Positions 56,513 through 64,000 of a DNA stretch of 64,000 nucleotides are shown one piece after another (position 1 is the stretch's first letter; every line of letters begins with the position of its first letter). The translations under genes and the position numbers were made by a program. The notes beneath the pieces were generated by a model. It was given only the letters and a program-made list of their open reading frames with translations, was not told the origin of the DNA and searched no databases. The stretch is from NCBI GenBank assembly GCA_016721605.1, contig JADKHS010000017.1:1-64000 (forward strand), given 5' to 3'. The DNA is from Nitrosomonadales bacterium (GTDB lineage: Bacteria > Pseudomonadota > Gammaproteobacteria > Burkholderiales > Gallionellaceae).

Positions 56513-57256
56513 TCAATTATCCAAATGAAAGGTAATAGGCACGATAGCATAAACAGTGGTTGCTCTGCCATCTTCGATATGCGGCTTGAACATTGCATGT
56601 AGGACTGCTTGCCGCGCCGCTTCGTCGAGTCGAGGCGAACCCGATGTTTTTTGTACATCGACCCGGGTGGGGCGGCCAGTTTCATTCACCAATACGCGAA
56701 GGGTAACCCGTCCTTCTTCACCCATGCGTCTAGCGAGGGGCGGATATTCCGGTACAGGCGCTTGTAGATACTCCACACCGGTTGAAACAGTCTTAGGTTG
56801 GGAGGGCGGAGGTGGAGGCGCAGGCATAGGCGGAGCGGACAACACCGGTTCGGGTGGGGCCGCTACAGCTGGCTGAGGTGGAACAGGCGGTTGCGGAGGG
56901 ACGGGCGGTGTTGTGATAGCTTGTTCTGACGGTGTTCTATTAATAACTGGAATTACCGGTGGCGGAGTGATAGTTTGCTTGACGACCGGCACTGGTTTTG
57001 GTGGTGTTGGCTGAGGTTCTGGTGGCATTGGCTCTGGTGTATTGTCAACTGTAATTAAACTGACGAATACTTCTTTTGGCAATCCTTGTTCGGCTTTTGG
57101 TAATGCTTGCTCAGTTTGGTAAAGCCAGCCGCTTAGCAATACATAAATAAAACCGATGTGCAGCAAGATGATTAGCAGCAGCGGGACTAGGCGCTTAACC
57201 TGTGGCCAAGTCATTATGGGGAGATGTGGTGCTGAAAATAATGATATTGCGCTCAT
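56513..57256 (-). CDS. tonB: TonB energy transducer
   Basis: 247 residues. N-terminal anchor VKRLVPLLLIILLHIGFIYV, a long proline-rich spacer (residues about 75-160, repeats of PPxPP), and C-terminal TonB domain EYPPLARRMGEEGRVTLRVL, VNETGRPTRVDVQKTSGSPR, LDEAARQAVLHAMFKPH. Transmits proton motive force to TonB-dependent receptors for iron chelates or cobalamin. First gene of tonB-exbB-exbD. No receptor gene is in this window. Confidence 0.93.
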   Translation of the reverse strand: MSAISLFSAPHLPIMTWPQVKRLVPLLLIILLHIGFIYVLLSGWLYQTEQALPKAEQGLPKEVFVSLITVDNTPEPMPPEPQPTPPKPVPVVKQTITPPPVIPVINRTPSEQAITTPPVPPQPPVPPQPAVAAPPEPVLSAPPMPAPPPPPSQPKTVSTGVEYLQAPVPEYPPLARRMGEEGRVTLRVLVNETGRPTRVDVQKTSGSPRLDEAARQAVLHAMFKPHIEDGRATTVYAIVPITFHLDN

Positions 57257-57348
57257 GTACCGTTTCTATATTGCAATTGCCATTGCACGAGGTTAGCAAG
57301 CCATTGCCTGAACTGGATATTAGCGCATATTAAATGAGAGTTGACAAG

Positions 57349-58127
57349 CTAAGAAGCTAGTTTAGCGGCATTCGTTTTTCGATCAGAGAAATATGTATAG
57401 ATTAACCAAGCTAACGGTAAAATGCCAAAGCTGTATGAAAACCATTGACTATATTCACCTTCCGGCGACCAAGGTTCAGTGGCCACATGCCAATAAGCGT
57501 TATCAACCAAAGGTAGCGCACCTGCTTCAGTAAATTCATGGAACGCGTAGAATATCAATTGCAATGCAAAGATTGTCATGAAAACAGCGGTAAACTGAAA
57601 AAATTTCTGTAAATTTATTCGCCGACCAAATTTGACCCAAGCCCATGCGAGTAAGCTTGCCAGTATCACGCCAAGCACTGCCCCGACCGCCATACGCGAC
57701 GTTTCTGCTTGCGCCGCGAGCGAAGCAATCATCGTTGCCGTTTCGACTCCCTCGCGTCCCACCATAAATGCGGAAAAAAAGAAGGCGACCATCCAGGCGC
57801 GACCGGAAGACTGTTCCGATGCTTTATTGAAGCCATCGGTAATTTCTCTCTTCATAAACTTACCCATCTTGCTCATATGTACTGTGCAATAAATGACTGA
57901 TATGGCAGCGACAAGTGCCATCATCCCCATCCAAAATGGGGAAATAGCGCCAATACGAGCCAGCACTACCCCAGCAATGCGGACAGTAGCAGCGCCAAAC
58001 CTACGCCACTATATACTGCCGGAATCAATTCACGGCGGCTAGTTTGTGTTAAATAGATCAATGAAATTGCAATGATCAAAAAAGCTTCCAAGCCTTCTCG
58101 AAAAGTAATCATCAGCGTCTGAAACAT
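57349..58127 (-). CDS. FTR1 family iron permease, frameshifted
   Basis: Seven-helix inner-membrane iron permease of about 259 residues (EfeU-like). ATG 58127 (MFQTLMITFREGLEAFLIIA) contains the first REGLE iron motif; the second is REGVETATMIASLA near residue 140. A base is missing in the G run at about 57970, where LLSALLG should continue VLARIGAISPFW. No EfeO/EfeB partner is adjacent. Downstream of a probable Fur site. In a betaproteobacterium living with iron this may import Fe(II)/Fe(III); direction is inferred from the family. Confidence 0.88.
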
Positions 58128-58149
58128 GACTTCTCCTGTATGGTGTGTA

Positions 58150-58545
58150 AGCCGATGTGGCTGGCATCGCGGACTTATCTGATATTAGAATTTGCGACCA
58201 ACTTCAGCTTGTTGCGGAAGGGTAACCCGAAGCCTATCTATTCGATCCATAATAATTAATCACCATCTCGCACTTTTGAAACAAATCCTAATTCTTTAGA
58301 TACGAATAACTAAACTTGTTTTAGAGCTAGAAGCCGATACGACCACAATACAATTCAGAAACTACCCTCTCTCTGTACCGTTAGAAAAAAGGCCTAAATC
58401 CATGAAATGCAAATGCGAATAATTCTTGCTTATTGTCATCTTTCTAAAAAGAAATTACAAGTTTGTACATTTCAGTGTAGGGAGCCATACAGTACCTAAT
58501 TTAAGGAATTAGTTTTCAGATACAACCATAATTCAGTACTCAATT
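58150..58545. other. Intergenic region between the FTR1 and efflux genes
   Basis: About 400 AT-rich bases with no gene seen. It should contain the FTR1 promoter; a Fur-like site lies at 58406-58438. Confidence 0.4.
58406..58438. promoter_or_regulatory. Probable Fur box
   Basis: AATGCAAATGCGAATAATTC followed by TTGCTTATTGTC. The overlapping NATWAT-type hexamers and the dyad around GCGAATAATTCTTGC resemble iron-regulated promoters. It lies about 280 bases before the FTR1 start, farther than usual. Confidence 0.45.
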
Positions 58546-60012
58546 TCAAGACGACAATAGTCGCTGTGCCGACTTAACGGGAAGTTGCGGCCACCCTCCA
58601 GCCAACGCCTTAAACAAATCAGCAACTGCTGTACGCTGGGCACGCTCTGCATCAATGCGGTTCAGCTCTGCTTGCAAATAATTCCGCTCCACATCCAGAA
58701 ATTCCAAGCGGCTGGAAATACCTACTTGATATCGCAATTCCGCTTGTTTATGAGCTTTCGAAAGCGCCCTGCTGCGGGAACTTTCAGCGGCTAGTGTCTG
58801 ATATGCCGATTCTTGTGCGAATAAAGCGTTGCGCACATCGGCAAAAGCACTGGCGACTGCCTGCTTATATTGAGCTAACGCCTGATCACGGCGAGACTCT
58901 GCTACCTGCACCCCAGATTTAATGCGGCCGGCATTAAAGATTGGCTGACCAATACCAGCGGCAAACTGAAAAATGCCCGCTGGTCCGGTGAAAAGATTAG
59001 AAAGAGAAATACTTTCACTGCCGAGATAAGAGGTCAAACTAATTGAAGGAAAGAATTGCGCGCGCGCTGCGCCAATACGCGCATTCATTGCTATTAGCTT
59101 TTGTTCTGCTTCTTGTATGTCTGGTCTACGCAATAATAATTCAGCCGGTAATCCATCAGGTACCCAAATATTAGTCAGAGTAGGATTTCCCCGCTCTAAT
59201 TTGCCATTCATCACGTTGCGCGGTGAACGGCCCAGCAACAGGGCGAGGCTTGCTTCTTGTTGGTCACGAGCTTTAGTAACGGAGACTAGTTGTGATTGTG
59301 CAGCGTTAGCGTCAGCCTCAGATTGGTGTAGCTCATATTCTGAAATGACCCCTACTTCATAACGCTTTGTATCTAATGCAAGCCTTTCCTGACGTCCGGC
59401 TAATACTTGGCGTATAGCTGACTCTTGTGCGTCAGCCGACAGCAAAGCAAAATATTGCTGCGCTACTTGTGCAGTTAGTGATAAGCGTACAGCGTCTTTG
59501 TTAAACTGAGCCGCAAACAGATCAGCACGTGAGGCCTCGCTGGCGCGGCGGAATTTCCCCCATAGATCCAGTTCGTAGCTTGCGTCCAATGTGACGCGGG
59601 AGAACTCTAAGATACGTACCGGAGGAATAAAAAGCCCGGGGTTAATGCTTCTTTTGGTGCGTGATTGAGTTCCATTGGCGTTGAGTTTTGGATACTGATC
59701 TGATTCGGTTATGCCGAGTTGAGCACGCGCTTCTAATATTCGTGCAGTGGCAACTTGGGCATCCACATTATGAGCGAGTGCTTCCTCTTCGATCTTATCG
59801 AGGATTGGATCGGCATATAAACTCCACCAATGTTCTCCAGCAGCATTAGCCGACCTCTCTGTAGCAGGGCTAATAGCGCTTGGCTGGGTTACCCAATGTT
59901 CAGGTAAATCCATTTTCGGGCGTTGATAATTCGGCCCAGTGGCGCATGCAGCTAGTAGCGAACCACTCAACAGAAGCGTGAGTGACGTTCTAGTTTTTGT
60001 GCAATTTATCAT
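58546..60012 (-). CDS. Outer-membrane efflux lipoprotein (OprM/NodT family)
   Basis: Trimeric outer-membrane channel, 488 residues. Lipoprotein signal with lipobox LLAAC at residue 22, then ATGPNYQRP, the family start. Two OEP repeats: VATARILEARAQLGITESDQ and the second from RIGAARAQFFPSISLTSYLG. C-terminal part LEFLDVERNYLQAELNRIDA. Last gene of the adaptor-pump-channel operon; 27 bases after the pump stop. Confidence 0.93.
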   Translation of the reverse strand: MINCTKTRTSLTLLLSGSLLAACATGPNYQRPKMDLPEHWVTQPSAISPATERSANAAGEHWWSLYADPILDKIEEEALAHNVDAQVATARILEARAQLGITESDQYPKLNANGTQSRTKRSINPGLFIPPVRILEFSRVTLDASYELDLWGKFRRASEASRADLFAAQFNKDAVRLSLTAQVAQQYFALLSADAQESAIRQVLAGRQERLALDTKRYEVGVISEYELHQSEADANAAQSQLVSVTKARDQQEASLALLLGRSPRNVMNGKLERGNPTLTNIWVPDGLPAELLLRRPDIQEAEQKLIAMNARIGAARAQFFPSISLTSYLGSESISLSNLFTGPAGIFQFAAGIGQPIFNAGRIKSGVQVAESRRDQALAQYKQAVASAFADVRNALFAQESAYQTLAAESSRSRALSKAHKQAELRYQVGISSRLEFLDVERNYLQAELNRIDAERAQRTAVADLFKALAGGWPQLPVKSAQRLLSS

Positions 60013-60039
60013 AATCAGTAAATTGCGCTATTTTCAAAT

Positions 60040-63000
60040 TTACGCATGATCGTCCTGTTGTTGGCGTGGATGACCGGGGAAAATGCGACGTACGACCACA
60101 AAAAATACCGGCACCAAAAATACCGCTAAAACCGTTGCCGCTATCATTCCTCCCATGACACTAGTGCCAATGGCTTGGCGGCCATTAGCCCCTGCACCTG
60201 TAGAGATAGCCAAAGGCAGTACGCCTAAAATAAATGCGATTGACGTCATTAATATGGGACGAAATCTTAACCGGCAAGCTTCCAGCGTAGCATCCAACAG
60301 ACTGTAGCCACGCTCCTGCAGGTCACGCGCAAATTCAATAATCAAGATTGCATTTTTGGCCGAAAGACCAATGATAACGATCAGTCCTACCTTGAAATAA
60401 ACATCGTTTGGCATGCCTCGCAACGTCATGGCTAGCAATGCGCCAAGTATGCCGATGGGCACTACCAGCAGAACCGCCACCGGTATTGACCAACTCTCAT
60501 AAAGTGCTGCCAAACACAAAAATACGGCAACCAACGAAAGGCCAAAAAGTAATATCGCTTGGCTGCCAGACAGGCGTTCTTCATAAGAGGTTCCAGACCA
60601 TTCAAAACCAAAACCTGATGGTAATTGGCTAGCCATTTGCTCCATCGCTGCTATTGCATCGCCGCTACTCCGACCAGGAGCGGGACCGCCAGAAATTTTC
60701 ATTGAAGGCAGGCCATTGTAACGATCCAACTTCGGCGATCCGACATCCCAGCGCGGAGAAGCAAATTCGGACAAGGGCACCATTGCGCCTTGAGTATTTC
60801 GTACAGGCAAACGCAATATTTCTTCAGGTGTTGCGCCCACGCTGGGCTCTGCTTGCATCTGAACCCGTAGGATACGTCCTTCACGCACAAAGTCGTTGAT
60901 ATAGGCAACGCCTAATGCTGATTGCAGGGTTTCATTCAAATCAGCCAAATCGATGCCTAAGGCACGTGCTTTTAGTCGGTCAATATCCAGCCGCAATTGC
61001 GGCCCCGCTTCTTGTCCCTCTGGCCGCACACCCACTAATGCTGGATTTTGACTGGCTATGCCCAATGCCATATTTCGCGCTTCAAGTAGTTTTTCACGTC
61101 CCTGGCCTGAGCGATCCTGCAAACGAAAATCGAATCCACCCACAGCGGCTAACTCTGGAATGGGCGGCACGTTAATGGAAAAAATCATGGCCTGTTTGAT
61201 GCGGAACAATGTCATGTTGGCACGTTGAACTAGAGAAGAAGCAGAGTTTTCTGGTGCAGGGCGCGCATCCCAGCCCTTAAGCCGAATAAAAGCAATAGCA
61301 GCATTCTGGCCTCGGCCAAAGAATGAAAAGCCAGCCACCCCGATAACGTGCTCGACTTCGGACTGCTTGAGATAAAATTGCTCTACTTGAGTAAGAACCT
61401 CGAGCGTACGTTCTCGAGTAGAACCGGGCGGCAACTGGATCACACTAATAAAATAACCTTGATCTTCCTCAGGCAGGAAGCTGGTTGGTAAACGTGAAAA
61501 TAGTCCCCCCACCGCAATCAGAATGACGGCATAGATAATAAGATAGAGCCCGGTCTTTTTCAAAACATGTCCCACGCCAGATTTGTAGCGTTGGGTCGTT
61601 CTGCTGAAAAAACGATTGAACCAGCTAAAGAAACCCTTGTCAGACTTTTTCTCATTTTCCGGTGTGTGTTTCAGCAATGTTGCGCACAATGCTGGCGTTA
61701 ACGTTAACGCCATCAACATTGAAAAGGCTATGGTTAGTATTAGCGTTACCGAAAATTGGCGATAGATGGCCCCAACAGAACCACTAAAAAAAGCCATAGG
61801 AATAAATACTGCAATTAGCACCAAAGTGATGGCGATAATGGCATTTATAATCTGCCCCATCGCCTTGCGCGTGGCTTCGCGTGGCTGCAGTCCTTCTTCA
61901 GTCATGATGCGTTCGACATTTTCCACTACCACAATGGCATCATCCACCACAATGCCGATGGCCAACACCATGGCAAATAACGTCAATGTGTTGATTGAAT
62001 AGCCTACAATGTACAGTCCTACGGTGGCCCCGATGAGAGCAATCGGTACAACGATAGTGGGAATGATAGTGGCACGAATACTTCCCAGGAATAGGTACAT
62101 AACCAAAAAAACAAGGACCATCGCTTCTGCCAAAGTCTTCGCAACTTCCCGGATGGATATTTCAACAAATTGAGAGGTGTCATAAGGCACCACCCAATTG
62201 ATTCCTTTTGGGAAAAATTTGGCTAACTCCGTCATCTTGGCTTTGACAGCTTTGGCTGTATCCAGGGCATTGGCCCCCGGTGATAAGCGAATGGCTATGG
62301 CTGAAGCCGGTTGACCATCAAGTCGTGCGGCTACGGAATAATCCTGTGCCCCTAGTTCTACCGACGCTATATCTTTAATACGTACAGTGGAACCATCTGG
62401 ATTGGCGCGCACTATGATGTTACCAAATTCTTCAGGGGTGGACAGTCTGCCTTGGGTAACGATGACCGCGTTCAATTGCTGGCCGTCCAGTGCGGGTAGT
62501 TGTCCAAGCTCACCCATGGCAAGCTGTATGTTCTGCGCTCGTACAGCGCGTGAAACATCGCCTGGGGTCAAGCTAAATGCATGAAGCCGCTCTGGCTGAA
62601 GCCATATCCGCATTGAATATTCAGTGCCAAAGAGTATTCCTTCACCTACCCCGGGCACACGGCGGATGCTCTCCAGCACGTTAGCAGCCGCATAACTGCC
62701 GAGCGCAACGTTATCACGGCTTTTGTCTGGCGAAACAAGTGTGACGAACATCAAGTAATTTCGCGCTGACTTCGCCACAGTTACCCCCAGGCGGCGTACA
62801 TCCTCTGGCAAGCGCGCTTCAGCACGCTTAATGCGGTTTTGGGTTTCGACAGAGGCAATGTCCAGATTAGAACCCGCTTCGAAAGTGAGTGTGATGGTAC
62901 CGCGGCCAAGCTCGGACGATGAATCCATGTAGAGCAAGTGTTCGATGCCGTTCAATTCCTGCTCAATCAAGGCAACGGCGGTTTCCTCAACTACTTGGGC

Positions 63001-63162
63001 GGAGGCGCCAGGGTAGCTAAGAGTAATAGCTAAAGCCGGAGGAGCCACAGCCGGATAAGAGGTAACCGGCAAACTACGTAGCGCAAGCCCCCCACCAAGT
63101 AGGATGACTATGGCAATGACCCAGGCAAAGATGGGACGGTCTATAAAGAAATTAGCTAACAC
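60040..63162 (-). CDS. RND multidrug efflux pump, HAE1 family (AcrB/MexB-like)
   Basis: Inner-membrane proton-driven drug exporter, 1040 residues, complete. N-terminal helix MLANFFIDRPIFAWVIAIVI. The proton-relay aspartate pair is in MVLAIGIVVDDAIVVVENVE near residue 400. Porter motifs include PGVGEGILFGTEYSMRIWL and GRGQNAAIAFIRLKGWD. The second half repeats the topology, with IGLSAKNAILIIEFARDLQE near 935. ATG 63162, eight bases after the adaptor stop. Substrates cannot be told. Confidence 0.97.
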   Translation of the reverse strand: MLANFFIDRPIFAWVIAIVILLGGGLALRSLPVTSYPAVAPPALAITLSYPGASAQVVEETAVALIEQELNGIEHLLYMDSSSELGRGTITLTFEAGSNLDIASVETQNRIKRAEARLPEDVRRLGVTVAKSARNYLMFVTLVSPDKSRDNVALGSYAAANVLESIRRVPGVGEGILFGTEYSMRIWLQPERLHAFSLTPGDVSRAVRAQNIQLAMGELGQLPALDGQQLNAVIVTQGRLSTPEEFGNIIVRANPDGSTVRIKDIASVELGAQDYSVAARLDGQPASAIAIRLSPGANALDTAKAVKAKMTELAKFFPKGINWVVPYDTSQFVEISIREVAKTLAEAMVLVFLVMYLFLGSIRATIIPTIVVPIALIGATVGLYIVGYSINTLTLFAMVLAIGIVVDDAIVVVENVERIMTEEGLQPREATRKAMGQIINAIIAITLVLIAVFIPMAFFSGSVGAIYRQFSVTLILTIAFSMLMALTLTPALCATLLKHTPENEKKSDKGFFSWFNRFFSRTTQRYKSGVGHVLKKTGLYLIIYAVILIAVGGLFSRLPTSFLPEEDQGYFISVIQLPPGSTRERTLEVLTQVEQFYLKQSEVEHVIGVAGFSFFGRGQNAAIAFIRLKGWDARPAPENSASSLVQRANMTLFRIKQAMIFSINVPPIPELAAVGGFDFRLQDRSGQGREKLLEARNMALGIASQNPALVGVRPEGQEAGPQLRLDIDRLKARALGIDLADLNETLQSALGVAYINDFVREGRILRVQMQAEPSVGATPEEILRLPVRNTQGAMVPLSEFASPRWDVGSPKLDRYNGLPSMKISGGPAPGRSSGDAIAAMEQMASQLPSGFGFEWSGTSYEERLSGSQAILLFGLSLVAVFLCLAALYESWSIPVAVLLVVPIGILGALLAMTLRGMPNDVYFKVGLIVIIGLSAKNAILIIEFARDLQERGYSLLDATLEACRLRFRPILMTSIAFILGVLPLAISTGAGANGRQAIGTSVMGGMIAATVLAVFLVPVFFVVVRRIFPGHPRQQQDDHA

Positions 63163-63170
63163 GTCAGCCT

Positions 63171-64000
63171 CTATTTTTTCGTGTGGGCTATTGCCACTGG
63201 GGTATTTGCAGTTTGATTTAAGGGTATGGGCTTCACAACGCTGCCCGGTTTCACTTTTTGCAAGCCGTTGACAATTAACTGTTCACCACCTTTTAATCCT
63301 TCGGTGATGATGAAATCCCCACTCGCCATACTGCCTGTCTTAACCCGCTGGATTGCCACTTTACTCTGTGGGTCTACAATCATCACAAATTGTCCCTGTA
63401 CATCCGCTAGCAGTGCACGTTGAGGTATTTTGATAGCGTTATCGGCATTCGCCTCTGGGAAGCGAATACGAACAAACATCCCGGGTAGTAGCTCTTGTTT
63501 AGGATTTGGAAACTCTGCCCGGAGTGAAACGCTATTTGTACTGGGATCAACGGCCAAATCTGAGAATAGAAATTTGCCCGATTGGGGATAAACACTTCCA
63601 TCTTCAAGAACCAGCTCAACTTCAGCTAACTCGGTTCGCGTCAACTTTCCAGCTTTAATTGCTTGCTGAAGACGGAAAGTGTCGGCACCTGATTGCGTGA
63701 AGTTTACATAAAGAGGATGGACTTGCTCGATAGTTGCAAGTAACGTGGCTTCGTTACGGCCTACAAGCGCCCCTTCGGTAATTTGGGAGCGCCCTATGCG
63801 ACCCGAAATAGGAGCTGGCACACGGGTATTGTCCAAATCTTCCCGTGCCTTGGAAAAGGCTGCTTCGGCCTGTTTGAGCTTGGCATCTGCCAATTCATAT
63901 TCTTGCCGGCTAACTGCCTTTGCGTCTAGAAGATATTTATAACGCGCCAGTGTTTGACGGGCAGCAGCTACGTCTGCTTTGGACGCATCATGGGCTGTCT
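63171..64000 (-). CDS. RND periplasmic adaptor (AcrA/MexA-like), 5' part outside window
   Basis: C-terminal about 276 residues of the membrane fusion protein. The reading frame is open to the window edge: HDASKADVAAARQTLARYKY in the hairpin, RVPAPISGRIGRSQITEGAL in the lipoyl domain, SVSLRAEFPNPKQELLPGMF in the beta-barrel and a membrane-proximal end KVKPGSVVKPIPLN. Links the RND pump to the outer-membrane channel. First gene of the operon; its regulator is probably further right. Confidence 0.93.
   Translation of the reverse strand, partial: TAHDASKADVAAARQTLARYKYLLDAKAVSRQEYELADAKLKQAEAAFSKAREDLDNTRVPAPISGRIGRSQITEGALVGRNEATLLATIEQVHPLYVNFTQSGADTFRLQQAIKAGKLTRTELAEVELVLEDGSVYPQSGKFLFSDLAVDPSTNSVSLRAEFPNPKQELLPGMFVRIRFPEANADNAIKIPQRALLADVQGQFVMIVDPQSKVAIQRVKTGSMASGDFIITEGLKGGEQLIVNGLQKVKPGSVVKPIPLNQTANTPVAIAHTKK

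Overview
The window looks like chromosomal DNA of a betaproteobacterium, most likely a member of the Nitrosomonadales near Gallionellaceae. This is inferred from gene order and protein style: exbB-exbD-lpxK-Trm112-kdsB-adk, thrS-infC-rpmI-rplT-pheS-pheT-ihfA-merR, alaA-hom-thrC and dacC-dat-DUF493-lipB-lipA. Moderate GC, a DesA-type desaturase and iron and molybdate uptake genes also fit. A Candidatus Nitrotoga-like nitrite oxidiser is one possibility, but nothing here proves it.

Layout. 1-6.6 kb is an envelope polysaccharide region: an O-antigen/capsule ABC permease, a GT4 glycosyltransferase, an undecaprenyl-phosphate sugar-1-phosphate transferase and two membrane proteins. It sits beside the decayed remains of a divergent xthA/pyrE pair. 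6.6-12.7 kb holds a BtuF-like binding protein, a divergent DAHP synthase, a broken AIPR-type phage-resistance gene, a HAD phosphatase, argB and a PCuAC copper chaperone. 12.9-18 kb carries an HDOD protein and the PBP5/D-amino-acid aminotransferase/lipoate block. 18-24.3 kb holds a DUF4254 gene facing two very large multidomain glycosyltransferases. Both contain TPR-like repeats and a SEC-C zinc-binding motif, and they are the most unusual proteins in the window.

24.3-31.1 kb has the Kdo/lipid A/adenylate kinase operon with an ExbBD pair, then xseA and the L28/L33 operon. 31.2-36.5 kb has a desaturase, a SpoIIAA-like protein, an EamA transporter, a Rieske oxygenase with a c-type cytochrome, and a BON protein. 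36.8-41 kb is the threonine operon. 41.5-46.3 kb is a molybdate cluster: a double-Mop molbindin, an outer-membrane porin and modABC. 46.5-47 kb and about 54.7-55.2 kb hold decayed IS110, IS30 and IS1380 transposase relics flanking the translation cluster (47.1-54.5 kb). 55.3-58.1 kb is an iron block (tonB-exbB-exbD, FTR1 permease, probable Fur site), and 58.5-64 kb is a tripartite RND efflux system cut by the window end.

The sequence contains about 25 single-base frameshifts, several in homopolymer runs. They also hit genes that should be indispensable (rplT, rpmB, pheT, argB, thrC), so most are probably assembly or sequencing errors. I therefore give corrected gene spans and reserve 'pseudogene' for loci with deletions, nonsense codons or several lesions. 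I saw no tRNA, rRNA or CRISPR array.
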